Below are positions 45,604 through 57,475 of a stretch of DNA of 64,000 nucleotides, in pieces. Every line of letters begins with the position of its first letter. Position 1 is the stretch's first letter. The notes under the pieces are model-generated. The model saw nothing but the letters and a program-made list of their open reading frames with translations, did no database searches and was not told the origin of the DNA. A program made the translations under genes and the position numbers. The DNA comes from Anastrepha obliqua (lineage: Eukaryota; Arthropoda; Insecta; Diptera; Tephritidae): contig NC_072893.1 in NCBI RefSeq assembly GCF_027943255.1, forward strand, positions 126,851,784 through 126,915,783. The letters are read 5' to 3'.

Positions 45604-46224
45604 CTTAGGTGCGAGGTTAACTGAAATGCGGTTAAAATATAAGTTGAGGGCGTATTATGGAGAAAAAAGATACACGTCGATACAGTACAACAAAGCGAAG
45701 CCTTACAGACAGAGACATAAGAAGACGAACCTGTAGCTTGATGCTGGCTACAAGATGTGGGGGAATAGAACTGGTGCATTTCATGGATGTCGTTCTGGGC
45801 CATTCCGAAGTAATGCGGAAAGTAGTCCTGGGAGAGGAGTCTCCCTAGAAGAGCAGGAAAGAGTATTCAAGTGGCCACACCACTCGATGCACTACAAGAC
45901 GGCCGCTGTAAGTGCGAAGGCATTTTTGACCCTACCTCACCCACCAAAAAAAAAAATTTTTTTAATGAAATTTTTTTTGTTTTTGACAAATCGTGCCAAA
46001 CAAGAAATTCTTTTTATCTTATAAATTTTAAAATCACCAACTTTTAGAGTTTCATATTTTTAAAAATGGTTAAAAAATTGCTAAACGTACTTTGCATGGA
46101 AGTCAGTAAAAAAAAAATTCAAAAGTTAAGGGTATTGTGTAGCCACTAGAATGTTGGATTTTATCATACAAAAAGCATTCTTCTTTTTTAACTGCTCTTC
46201 GCATTCGAATTTAAGGGATTATAA
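45604..46224. other. Interval without a recognised gene
   Basis: Two overlapping plus-strand frames (45657-45848, 45755-46024) share a GC-richer patch. They may be more of the preceding LINE, but I cannot match them. Confidence 0.35.
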
Positions 46225-46935
46225 CGGGTAATTTTTAAGCTATTATCGTTTTAAACAGTTAGTTTAAACAGCTGATGCACGTTTCGTGTTTTATTTCACT
46301 GTCAAACATTTTCAGTTTGGTCTATAATTTAACCATGACGAACAACGCTCTCAAATTATTGAATTTTATTATAAAAATGTGTGTTCTGTTAAGAAAGTTT
46401 ATCGCGCGCTTCTTTCATTTTATGGCCAGTTTGATTGGCCCACTGCGAAATTTTGCGAATGGATTTAGGTGTGAAGTCTTTCAAAATACAGCTGGTGCAA
46501 GAATTGAAGCCGAAAGACCTACCGCAACGCAGAATTTTTGGTGAATGGGGTCTTGGAAAGTTGGCAGGAGATCCACTTTTTTATCGAAAAATTGTGTTCA
46601 GTGACTAAGCTCATTTTTGGATCAATGGGTACGTAAATAAGCACAATTGACGATTTTGGAGTGAAGATCAGCCAGAAGGATTGCAAGACCTACCAATGTA
46701 TCCAGAAATGGTCACAGTTTGGTGCAGTTTATGGGCTGGAGGTATCATTGGACCGTACTTCTTCAAAGATGCTGCGAATCGTTACGTAACTGTGAGTGGT
46801 GAGCGCTACCGTGAAATGATATTCAACTTTTTTTTGCCCAAAGCGCAAGAGCGGCTTAAATAAAAATTTCATGAATTTTTCTTAATTTTACGTGTGTTTT
46901 TTTGACAAACTTTCCTATAGCTCTCAAAAAATACA
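46225..46935 (+). mobile_element. DD41D element, copy B, doubly deleted
   Basis: The ends CGGGTAATTTTTAAGC (left) and, reverse-complemented, TATTTTTTGAGAGCTATAGG (right) match those of copy A at 11758-12957. Inside, an N-terminal piece (46335-46440) joins the middle of the gene directly (deletion between the FYGQFN-type and KDLGV-type segments). The C-terminal part from KAQE onward is replaced by the 3' UTR (CTTAAATAAAAATTTCATG). Readable parts are FGEWGLGKLAGDPLFYRK, then IVFSD followed by TAA, and MYPEMVTVWCSLWAGGI (46696-46746). The second and third catalytic Asp are deleted. Confidence 0.85.
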
Positions 46936-47101
46936 TTTTAAAAATAATATTAAAAGTTATTAATCAGAATTTCATATTCCATATTTTTTTGTGGTTTCTT
47001 TCGAATTAAAGAATTTCTGATTTTTTTTAATTTGCATAGTTCTCATATTTTCATAATTTTTGCAGATACTTTAAAAAACAATTTATATGATTTTTGTTTT
47101 A

Positions 47102-47653
47102 AAGGGTTTTTCAATAACACGTGTTATTGGTGAATGGATTGCGTTATTAGGAGATGACTATCGATTTTTTATGGCCGGAATTGGATGGTATTGATCTGGA
47201 CAACGTATATTTTCAACAAGACGGCGCTACGTGCCACACAAGCAACGAAACCATTGACCTTTTCGGGAAAAGTTTCTGGACCCCGTTATCTCTCGAAGAG
47301 ATGTTCCGAATTGGCCACCTAGATCTTGTGATTTAACACCTTGTGACGTTTTTTTTGGTGCCATGTGAAAGAGAAGGTCTACGCCAGTACTCCAGGGTCG
47401 ATTCAAGACCGCAAAGATGGAATTCGTGAGGCTATCGAGGACATAGGGCAGCCACTTTGCAATTCGATTATGGAAAATTTCATGAAAAGGATATTGTCCT
47501 GTAAGCGTGGCCGTGGTGGTCATTTGCCTGATGTTATTTTCCACTATTAACGGCATACTTTCCTCTTTATAATGAAATAAACATCCGATGATTTATATTA
47601 AAAAATAGCATTTTTCGTTGAATATCAAAATCCCACATCTTATTGGAAACCCC
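47102..47653 (+). mobile_element. DD41D-related element, 5'-deleted (different family)
   Basis: The ends AAGGGTTTTTCAATAAC (left) and AGGGGTTTCCAATAAGATG (right, reverse-complemented) are flanked by TA (47100-47101, 47654-47655). The pseudogene covers DLDNVYFQQDGATCHTSNET (second Asp), then shifts, then WPPRSCDLTPCDVFF (third Asp). A homopolymer T indel follows, then HVKEKVYASTPGSIQD and GRGGHLPDVIFHY with TAA at about 47550. The Pro-Cys-Asp context and different TIRs separate it from copies A and B. The N-terminal half is absent. Confidence 0.8.
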
Positions 47654-49590
47654 TATATAAAAAATTGAACTTTTCTAAACAATCAATCGACTCTAAATAA
47701 GCAACCGACCAAAACTCGTTAAATGTCGCACACCTACTTTATCGCCTATCAGCATATCTAATAGACAATTTACTATAATACAAAATAAGATATACTTCGC
47801 ATGCATACGCCTTAAATTATACCTTTACGCAGTAATTAAATGCTCAAAGCGCTCATTGTCCTGTCAGGTGCGTTCGACGAATAAAGTTTACAATATAAAA
47901 TTCAACCAAAAAGTTTATTTTGATTGCAGCTGCTGAAATTGTGTTTCACATACGCACACAAGCACGCACATTTACAAGCGTCTGCTAAGTTAGATTAAAA
48001 GCATTGCTGGGCGGTTAAAACATTGTGTGCGACCAAACAGACGGTCGTGGCAAAAGTGTGCTTATTACGTACATCACCGCAAAGGAGAGTAGAAAAAAAC
48101 ACGCGACTTTTCTTCGCCAAAAAAAAAAAGAATCAAATAAGTCTTCAGAGCCACTATGCAAAGAAAAGTTAGTGAAAATTCGAAATGTGTTGAGCTACAA
48201 TGCGTGGGCAAAAACTAAAAAAAAATATTTGTAGTAGCAGAAAGTTTTCTAGAAGTACAAAAGGCGCGTTAAACTGAGCGGTTGCTTGTGATGGAGACGC
48301 AGAATGCAACACAGAAATTTTTTTTTTTTAAATCTAAACTTATTGGCAACTTGCCTAAAATAACAAAATACTTTTCACTTTGACAGCTGATAGCAGATAG
48401 CAAATAGTGGAGGGTACGAAGAAATTGCCAAAGGCTAGGCAAACTCATCAATTCTGTTCACCTACACTCGCTCACTCACTCACACACCCTGCTCCCTGCC
48501 ACCTGGGGTACTATAATCGAAGCTGAGTTGAAATTTCGCCAATAGCACTCTAAGATTTGTTTCTAGTTCATACGTCAATACACACACACCTTTATTCCGC
48601 TCACTCACCACCAACCGTTCCTTTCACCATACACACACACACACACATACTTTGTACGAGTACTACATTCTCTCATACCTATATTTTATTTGCATGCAAT
48701 ATATGGCTAGTATAAATTTCCATTTCGACTCCATTCGTTTTTTAGTATTTTCCTTTTCCTCTTCTTTCTTTGGCCTGTCTGCCAGGTTTTCAGCTGAAAA
48801 GAGTTCAAATCGCTGTAGACCTTAGGCCATTTTTCTACTTTCAGTATCAAATTGCATAGTATGCAAACTTGTGGTTTTAAAATATTCCACTTAGAGTTGG
48901 GAATAAGAAAGCCAGCCGAAAGGAGACCTTAGCTGGCGAAAAGGGTATTTCGTTGTGATATTAACACAGCGATTTCTAATGAGTTGCGCAAAGTTGCGCG
49001 CTGTTGCTGGTGAAGAAGTTTATATTACCAGCAAATTGCCCATATAGGGGCGTGCTTATAATTTTTTTTGTGCTACGCATAAAATTCAAGTTGACAGTTA
49101 AGATTTGTTGATGGACTTTGCCTTTAAAAATGTTAGACTAGAAAGAACTACACTAAATAAATATTGTCAAAGCTACTCTTCAGGGCATAAATATTTTTTT
49201 TAGCTTTTTTAACTTAACCCACAAGTTCTTACTAAGCTCGGAGTCTCTTTAGTAGGATATCATAATAAAGCTACTATTCCAGCGCCACTCTGGGTATGGT
49301 GTTCGTATAATCAAGCTGTGACTTTTATAAAAGATCTGTATACCAACCATCACTTGAAGGTGTTTCAATATTTTGCCAACTGAGATTTGAAACTCAGTGA
49401 GCCTGAATCACAGATCGAAGGGCGCTAATAATAAAAGTTAGTTGAGTGTGCGACCGACTGGTTATGAAGTTTGCATAGTCAAGTTGACGCTTTTTGTCAC
49501 GGTATTGAACTCGATGTCGAAGTTTTACGTCACTTGTGGTAAACGCACGCAACGTGGGTGCCATAGGACTAAGATTAGAAGATTGTTTCT
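47654..49590. other. Interval without a recognised gene
   Basis: CA-rich microsatellites at about 48470-48490, 48590 and 48630-48650. No motif-bearing frame or repeat family seen. Confidence 0.4.
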
Positions 49591-49600
49591 CGAAATGAAG

Positions 49601-50176
49601 TTAACTTAAGCGCTCAAGCCTCTCGTAGACTTCTAAAGGTTGCTTTTTATACGTAAATAGTTTTAAGATTGGAGTCCAGATCTCTGTTTGTAGTGGGTTT
49701 TCTTCTTCTGGGGACGAAAAAAGAGTTTGGGGGACTTGAGCAAGGGACTTCAGAGACCGATTTCCATGACATTTGAATACTAATCGTGCAAATTTCGTAA
49801 TTGCCTCATATTCTGATCTCATTTTTTATGCACTCTACTGCTAACAATAAGTTCGAGCTTTAGCTATCAGAAATCGATTTCGGTTATACAGCTACCCCAA
49901 ATTCAGAAATAAGTTTCCAGGTACTCTTTGTCAGAAATTGAGTATGAACATGTTGAAAAGGCCTCATAAGTCGATTATCCATGACATTTAAGAACCTGCG
50001 GTGGAAATTACCCAGCAGCGTTCAATTTCTTCAAGGGAACTAAGTACTGAATAGACTAGCCGATCTTTACTACTGAGAGGCCTGTTAATGTTTTCACCAT
50101 AATTTTGTGGCAGTTGAGAGTAATTGAGATAAACTGAGTGAACAAGAGTAGTGAAATGAGTCCTAGGTATGGCCAA
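49601..50176 (-). other. Unassigned frames with internal repetition
   Basis: Two minus-strand frames (50176-49988 and 49822-49601) have soluble-protein-like composition. The second reads ARLVFKCHGNRSLKSLAQVP then TLFSSPEEENPLQTEIWTPI. The nucleotide word AAATGTCATGGA(T)AATCG occurs in both, so part of the region is duplicated. There is no recognised domain, splice support or start. It could be an old retroelement ORF or 3' UTR. Confidence 0.25.
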
Positions 50177-50179
50177 GGT

Positions 50180-51771
50180 TGTTCAAAAAATTGCATCCAT
50201 CAACCACGCATATTTAACTTTTAATCATTAGAATTTATTTCCTTTAGTTTATTTGATTTCATTTTATGTTTTTTTTATTTATTTTTTAATTTTGTTTAAT
50301 TTTAGTTATATTTACTTTATCATGACTTAAACTGGTTCAATGTCCTCTAAATATATTATAGTATTTAGTCAATCAGGCCCAGAGTTCCTAAAAAAGTCTT
50401 CTAATTTTGGTTGAAATATCGGCAAATAAAAAAAGTAATCATTTGTTATTTTATTGTTAGGCTCAAAAAAACAAAAAAAAAAAGAAAACGTATTATTTGG
50501 TTTAATTTTAATTCATTTTATTTTATTTGTTATATATTATTTTTTACTTATTTATGTATATTTTTACTATTTTGTTTTTTATATTTTTTTTTACTTTCAT
50601 AGTTTGCGCCTTTCCATAGCTGGTTACCAGAATTTCCATTACTTTACTCTCAAAGAGTTAAGTTAGCAGTTGTCAGACCTCCTTGCAGCTCTTCAAACCT
50701 AGCCATCGAGAGTTTTAGCACCCCGCCCAATCTGCTTTGCAATCGAATAGTAAGAAAGCTGGTGTCCAATCAAAGCAATTTAGCGTACAATCAAAAGGGT
50801 CTACCGACGCTCTAGTTACGGAAGCACAACGGTATCAGAACCATTATCAAATTTTCTAATTCCTATAATCTTAAATGGACTTTTTAAGCACAGAATTCTA
50901 AGGAAGTAACTTTCAATCCGCCTGGTCACACGGGACACGTCGAAGCAACTGAAACTTACTGCAGAAAATATTCACTTTTGTTTGTGAGCTCAGCTTGTCA
51001 TTCACCAGAAAATTTAATTAGATGGGACTGTAATTAATATCTAAACCGAAATTCCATATAAATGGATATCAAAAGTCAGCTGCATGCGCACAACTACATA
51101 CAACATAGCGGGCGATGAAATTCCAAGCACATTTATGAATGAGTTTTTAGAAATACATACAACCATCGTGTACATGTATGTGTTAATATATATTTTGCTA
51201 CAGGTATATAAAACTTATTATTACCACCACAAAGAAAAGCGGTGTGAACGCAGGACAAAATACTCGTAAAGGACAAGACGAACAATTTTACAAGCTGCTT
51301 GTTCACTCTCATTCATTATTTCTTTTTTGTTGGTAGTTTTATTCAGGTGGGGCAGTTACACTTGAGGTACTTTTGATGAACAGAAGCACGCGCACAGACA
51401 GTCAATGAATACTTGGATAATAAATTCACAGGCATTTATTGTAGTTTACATATTTATGCGCTAGATAAGGTGCATGGGGAAGAGTGCAGACAGGTTGAGA
51501 GCTGGGAGCTAAATGATAAATGCCATAGGCAAATTCATCTAAACGGGAATGCGTCTAATAAATACTAAACGACATTTAAATAAAATAAAAACGAAAATGG
51601 CAAAAAATGTTATAAATATGGCCCGGAAAAATGCAATAGTGTTTGTGAGCGGCAGAGTAGGTGCAAAAAGTAAGCCGAAAATTTATAGCTTTTTAAATGA
51701 AAGGCGCCAAGACATATTGATGTCATTTAATGTGGCTAAGTATGTATGTCTGCATTGTTTTATGTACCCAC

Positions 51772-51812
<41 letters not shown>

Positions 51813-52860
51813 TATATACAAATATATATACATATTATATATATATACAATATAAACGTAAATACATAGACTTAGAGGCGTTTATTTGGGCCTTGCGTGT
51901 ATAGGCGCGAGTCTTTTGTATTTTTATGCTTTGTAGTAAAAAAATGTAAGCACTAATAAAATACTCAGAAAACGGGAGAGCACATAACAAAATAAGGCAA
52001 TAAATTCCGAAAGCGGCATAAAAGTTTTTCGTTCAAAAAAGTAAAGAAAAAACATACACAAAATATCACACACTAAATATCTTAGAATTTCTCGCTGAGG
52101 TGAGGTAAGGTATTCTTTCTTTTCATTTCATTCAATTTTTTTTCTTTATCTTTCTTCTTTAAATGAATTCATTATAATCTAGAGAATATTAGTCAAAATT
52201 TCAAGCCATGGAAAACAAACTTAACAAAATTATTGCGTGTGAGCGTTCATTGCTCCTGACTGGGTTTCTATACCTCCTTGAAATTTTAAAAGTAAAGCTG
52301 ACTAAAGTTATATGAGACTTTTGTAAACCTCGTTAGTTTCGAAGATCGTATACAACACTACTCAAACCGTTATTAAGAAAAAAAATTAAATTATGGTTTA
52401 AGCTGCTTTAGTGGTCATTAAATATTCACTGTTCGAAGCTTTATTTTGTGCGCTCAAGCCCGGTAGACCAGGCACAGCAAAGAGTACCAAAATACGACAA
52501 ATGAAATAAAGCAATAATGTAATATTTTTTTATCGTTAAATCGGCCTTGATTTCAAAAAATAAAAATACGAAAACTAAAAAAGGAAATAAAAACAAAAGG
52601 TTGGGCATTACAAGTCGTTTTAAAAGTCGCTGTAAACAAAAAACTGCTTAAATGTTTGAGGTAAACGGCAGCAGCTAAAAACTTCAAGAGAAGAGGAGGG
52701 ACATCAACAACATCCACAAAAAAAAAGAGCAGCGACCGCCGTAGCCGTGCTTTTCTGGAGAACAGAGTTCACGTCAGGTTGTAAATATTGCTTGAACCGT
52801 TCGCTTTTATTAAAAAAATTTGTAAAACAAAAAAAGAAACACAAATAAATGAGACAAACT
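50180..52860. other. AT-rich interval with (TA)n microsatellite
   Basis: A pure (AT)n run occupies about 51780-51810, followed by imperfect TA-rich repeats to 51850. The rest is AT-rich with no motif-bearing frame. Confidence 0.5.
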
Positions 52861-52865
52861 ATGTT

Positions 52866-53110
52866 TATAATTTGTATAGTTTGCTTAGGCGCCGATAATG
52901 TGCCAAAGGTAATGATTTCCACTTATTTCTATCGTTTGCGCTATGCCTCAATTGAGTCCAAGTAAAATCATTGCGGGTTATTTCGTCATGCAGACTGCGT
53001 CGCCAGCGTCCTCTTGGTCTACCACTGCGTCCAAGCCTCTCTCCAAAGCCATCGCTGGTATTTCTCGGATTAGGTTTCTAAGAGTATATCATAACAGGCC
53101 CACGTGCTCG
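52866..53110 (-). pseudogene. LINE RT C-terminal relic
   Basis: On the minus strand ERLGRSGRPRGRWRRSLHDE is followed by ITRNDFTWTQLRHSANDRNK, then WKSLPLAHYRR and a stop at about 52866. The basic GRPRGRWRR segment followed by a W.......A.DR..WK tail is the characteristic C-terminus of several endonuclease-RT LINEs (RTE/CR1-like). Upstream (above about 53075) the frame is interrupted. No 3' UTR recognised. Confidence 0.7.
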
Positions 53111-53380
53111 TACGGATTTCGACGTCGATTGTAATTCGATTACAGCTGTTATGCAATTATGCGTTCGCTATTCAGTTTGCTGGCCACGAAGCACATACAA
53201 AATAAGCTTAATGGAAACATATTTAAAAAAATAAAAATTTAAAAAACTTAAAATAAAATAAAAAAAATTTGAAAAAAATTAGAAAAACTTTGTTTTCTGA
53301 GATACTTTAAAGACAAAGATTATTTCAACAATTTAAAAACGTGTAAAACTGAAAATATCATATTTATAAGAATAAGTCAA

Positions 53381-53680
53381 AGCCGAATGCGTTGGAGCTT
53401 GAGTACCATTCAGGAGTGCGTGGGTTCGAATCTTAGTGCATAAAACAGCCAAATGATAGAAAAAGTTTTTTTTCTAATAGCGGTCGCCCCTCGGCAAACC
53501 TTCGAGTGTAGTTTTGCCATAAAAAAGCTCCGCATAAAAAATATGTATCTGCCATTCGGAGTCGCCTTAAAATTGTAGGTCCCTCCATTTGTGGAACAAC
53601 ATCAGGACGCACACCCCATTTAAGAGGAGGATTCCGCCAAATACCAGACTAAGAGGGTAAGCGCCAGCTATTATTATTTA
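53381..53680 (+). mobile_element. tRNA-derived SINE, near full length
   Basis: The head has an A-box-like AGCCGAATGCG (53381) and a consensus B box GGTTCGAATCT (53423-53433). The body carries AGCGGTCGCCCCTCGGCAAA, CTGCCATTCGGAGTCGCC, GTAGGTCCCTCCATTTGTGG and GTAAGCGCCAGCTATTATTA. The 5' end of the head has lost a few bases relative to the 18732 copy, and no clear TSD is visible. Confidence 0.87.
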
Positions 53681-54955
53681 CTTTTTTGTATTAAAGTAGA
53701 TTTTTTAGTTTAGAATTTAATAGATGGAAATGCTGAATGAAAAAACTTGTTGTCCTAGTTAAAATTCCATAACAATAACCTTAGCATAAAGGGATGTTAT
53801 CTGGGATATTAGTTCACTTTAAGATTTGGAATGGTTAAATTTACAAAAATAAAGGTTGATAGTATTCTATGTAGTATTTTTCCTTTAAACATCTTAGGAA
53901 ATTTCTAGCTCGAAGTATGTTTTCAGTGAAATTTTGGTTCAAAGTAGTTTTTGTTTCATCTTCGTTTCATTTATTTATTTAACAAAATAAAAAAATGTAT
54001 ACTAAAAAATTTTTAAAAATGAAAACCAAATTCATATTCGCCAATTATTTGTTCCCAAAAATACTCATTTTAACAGAAAGCTGAAACTCATAGCTTTCCC
54101 AGCGCTCGCAGCCTTCCATTCAACCTTCTGCACAACATTGATTTGGCATTCACTGTACCATATGACAAATTTCAATATTAATTAGTTGCACATTTTCGCA
54201 ATTAATTTCAATTCAACTCAACCAATTTCGAATTGCAGCTGCCTTCGAACCAGCGACGAGTGCGTTGAGTAGGGGTAATTTCATGCTCAATTACCTGGCG
54301 GCAGCCAACCTTAATGCACACCAATAAGAACACATAACTCACTCCCCCTTTCCGCTCTAGCTCTCTGACACACTCTTTTGCACTGATCTAATAATGACAT
54401 CGAAGCGATGCGACAAGCAGCAGAATTTTAACTATGCAACCTTATTTGAGTGTAAGTGTGTATAGTTGTATGCGTGTGTGTGTGTAGTCATGGCTGGTGA
54501 CTACTTACACTTTGATTACTTTCTTTACAGCGGCAGCAGTAACAACAACAACAATAGCAACAGAAATAAAAGCGCATTCCTCATTTTACTACTTCCGAAG
54601 TTGGTCGTTTGTATTCCCAATTGGCGGCAGCAATGCTGCTGTGATGTATGTGCAGCTAAGTGCCTAGTTGTTGTTGTCTCTAGGAGACGGACGTCCATCA
54701 CAGACTTCTGTTCTGCCACACAGTGCATTGGACACAGTGCAATAGTCAATTTGGGGGTATGCTGATTATAGATTAGTATGAAAGAACTAGAACCGCCATA
54801 GGGTTTAGCATTGCAAGGTAAAAGGTTTTTATGGTCTAATTAAATTCTATTAACCTGTTAAATCTTACTTTTGTGCTTTCCTGAAAAATTAAAAAATTAG
54901 TTAAAAGGCTATCGAAGCGAAATATTTTGTTTGGTCATTTATAGAGAAATATCTC
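53681..54955. other. Interval without a recognised gene
   Basis: AT-rich up to about 54050, then GC-richer with a TGTG microsatellite (54470-54485) and an (AAC)n/(CAA)n patch (54540-54560). The frames here read mostly through simple repeats. Confidence 0.4.
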
Positions 54956-54959
54956 TAGA

Positions 54960-55500
54960 ACATTTTAACACAATGCCTGTCTTATGTGGAGGTAATTTTG
55001 CCCTTTTTTGGAGTTCAAAAATTATATAGAAAAATACAGGAAAATTTCTGCTGAATATTTTAATCCCTTATTTCGGTCATATGGAGGTAATTTTGACCTT
55101 TTTCAAGTCTGGAAAAATTTTCAAAATTTTTCCACAATATTTTAATGCATTAACTTTCCCACGAGGAGGTAATTTTGCCATTTTTGGTTTAAACTAAAAA
55201 AACATTATAATAAAATGTAGGGGCATTTTTACAGAACTCTCAAGCCTTTAGCTCTTCCATATGGAGGGAACTTTACTTTTTTTAAGCCTCAAACAATTTA
55301 TAGAAAAGTTTGAAAAAAAATTTCCACAAAATTTTAAGACATTAACTTTTTCACGAGAAGGTAATTTTGCCCTTTTTTAAGCCTAAAACATGTATAGAAA
55401 AATATTGAAAATTTTCTCCACAGCATTTTAAACCCTCGCCTCTCGCATGTGGAGGTAAATTTTCACTTTTTTAAGTAAAAAAAGAATTGTAGAAATAAAG
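54960..55500. repeat. Degenerate tandem array, ~93-bp unit, six copies
   Basis: (A/C)TATGGAGGTAATTTTGCCC then TTTTTT(AAG) starts at about 54988, 55083, 55165, 55263, 55356 and 55451, with intervals of 82-98 bp. Alternate units carry CACGAG(G/A)AGG and CATATGGAGG, hinting at a two-unit higher-order repeat. No coding seen. Confidence 0.82.
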
Positions 55501-56950
55501 TAATGTCCCACCAAAAATTCACAGGCAAATATTGCATTAGGATACTGTTACTTTATTATAATTTGTTTTCCTTAATCACTCCTCTCGGGAGCATAGGGCC
55601 TTGACAAGACTTGTCTTGCGTTGGTTTTGCTAATCTCCTTGATTTCTGACAGGGTAGGTGATTAGCCTGCCGCTAATCTACTCTATTATAACACTTGCTA
55701 TAATTTATTCTACAATATGTTTTTTTAGACCTTCACGTTTTTTATATAACGATTTGGTCCAAGAAAAGTAAAGGTCCAACCCCAATAAAATTCTACGTGA
55801 TAGAGTACGCTCGAACATTTTAGCCTTCTAGCGATTTGACAAAGTCATGTCTTCAAACTTTCCAATAAAGAATGTGTCTCTCCTCAAAACGGTAGAGTTA
55901 GTTTAACAAAATATTTCGTTCAGATTTGCTCATTAGCCCATTTTTGTGATTTTTCCGAAGGACTTAAGTAAAAAAAATGTTTTGAATTTAATTTTTTATT
56001 TTACTCTAAGTAGACTATAAAAATAATTGATCTGTGACTGCAAAAAGCTTAGATGGCTCAACTTCTTAGTCTCAACTTCTTTGACTCCTCCTTCTACCGA
56101 AACTTATTTTGAAAGTGGTGAACAGTGTCAGACGTATTGCTTTGCTTTCACAAACGAAAGTACTCAAGCGTCTGTCGCAGCAAGGAATTTCACTTAAATG
56201 CACCAACATGAGCGCTGGCAGCAACAGAAGCAACAGCAATTGGTGCATGAAAATTGCATTTAATTACTTTTATTCCTCTCACCCCTCTTGAACTCTCCTG
56301 GCACTGTTTTTATATATCTTTACTGTTGTTTCTCTCTCTGTCTCTTTCTCACTCTCTTTTTCTTTCTCTTTATTTTCACTTGATGCATCATTGACATTCA
56401 CTTGTGGCATCGTTTTACTTGTTCAACAACATTAAGCAGCAATTTTACTTAAATGCTTCGTCATCTGCACCCTTCGCACTCCTTCCGGTGGCACCGCAAT
56501 TGTCTTATTGGCACTTAATGAAGAGTGGCATTACAAGAATTTCCGCATGTTGGGCAAATATTTTGTGCGTAAATGTAGCGTTTGTGAATTTTATATTCTT
56601 AGTTAAATTTTTCAGAAAATTAATTGTAATGATGCGTGTTTAATGCGACTATTATTTTTAATACTGCTGTGATTTTTTTCAACTATTTTCTGCTAGTTTG
56701 CTATTTCTTTTATTTGTATGCGGGTATATTCGCTCATTAGTGCAGCACAAGAGATGCTGGTGTATACCGAGTAGCCCCTTCAAGGTGATGCCCCTACTGC
56801 TCACTTCCTCATGCTTACAACTTATATTGTAGAAAATTTCATTACGAAAATTCTGAAATTTCTGTGGGTGTGCCATTGGAAATGAAATCCGCGCCTTTGT
56901 GTAGGCTACGATTAGTATTGTGTGATTATTTATTTGTAATTAGGCAAAAT
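55501..56950. other. Interval without a recognised gene
   Basis: A GC-richer island at about 55580-55680 (CTCTCGGGAGCATAGGGCC) may be a retroelement scrap, but I cannot match it. A CTCTCT pyrimidine run lies at about 56330-56375. Confidence 0.35.
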
Positions 56951-56954
56951 TTTA

Positions 56955-57178
56955 AGAGGTAGAAAGAAATTAAAAAAAAAATTGGAGTTTTGGAGTTTGC
57001 ATTTCCATAAGGTATAATATCTTAAACATATTCAATCAATATTCATCAATTAACAAAGGGAGAGTTTAGATGAATATCCCAGGACTTGTGATGATCACCG
57101 CAAGCGATTGAACAAAAAAAAAAATACAAGAAATGATTGAAAATCATAATTTTATCGGGCCTATGACTACCCCTAACC
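56955..57178. mobile_element. Short relative of the 16400 TIR element
   Basis: GGTATAATATCTTAAACATA (left) and GGACTTGTGATGATCACCGC then AATCATAATTTTATCGGGCC and CTATGACTACCCCTAAC (right) match the left and right parts of the element at 16400-18358. Its middle is missing, so it is an internally deleted, MITE-like copy of about 225 bp. Confidence 0.75.
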
Positions 57179-57347
57179 TCTTGAAGGAATCGATAATGGT
57201 TATTGAAATAGGAGCATAGTTGCGTGATTTTAAAAAAAATTTTAAGTCCGCAAATTTTCCACTAAATTTTCCAGTTTCAAGATACGATTTTTTTGCAGCA
57301 CTTCCATAAGCTTGCAATACATGATTTTATTTGCCTATAAATGTTTG

Positions 57348-57475
57348 CCACCCCTTGGCCGAATGGGTTGGAGCGTGACTACCGTGCACTAGTATTAGGT
57401 TTTGAAACCCGCACTGAGCAAGAAACACCAGAATTGTAGAAATCCTCCAATTGTATTTTCTGCCATGAATTTGTG
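57348..57475 (+). mobile_element. SINE head fragment
   Basis: TTGGCCGAATGGGTTGGAGC (A box) and GTGACTACCGTGCACTAG, then a decayed B box (AGGTTTTGAAACCC) and AAGAAACACCAGAATTG and TTTTCTGCCATGAA, match the start of the 18732 SINE. The body beyond the TTTCTGCCATGAA segment is lost. Confidence 0.75.

Noticed and set aside
48590..48655. CA repeats considered as a Z-DNA or regulatory feature
   Set aside because: Short, ordinary dinucleotide microsatellites with no supporting context.
51777..51850. (TA)n tract considered as a replication-related element
   Set aside because: It is a plain microsatellite with imperfect flanks.
54466..54765. Overlapping plus and minus frames with Asn and Leu runs
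   Set aside because: The runs come from an AAC/CAA repeat; there is no motif and the frame is open on both strands.
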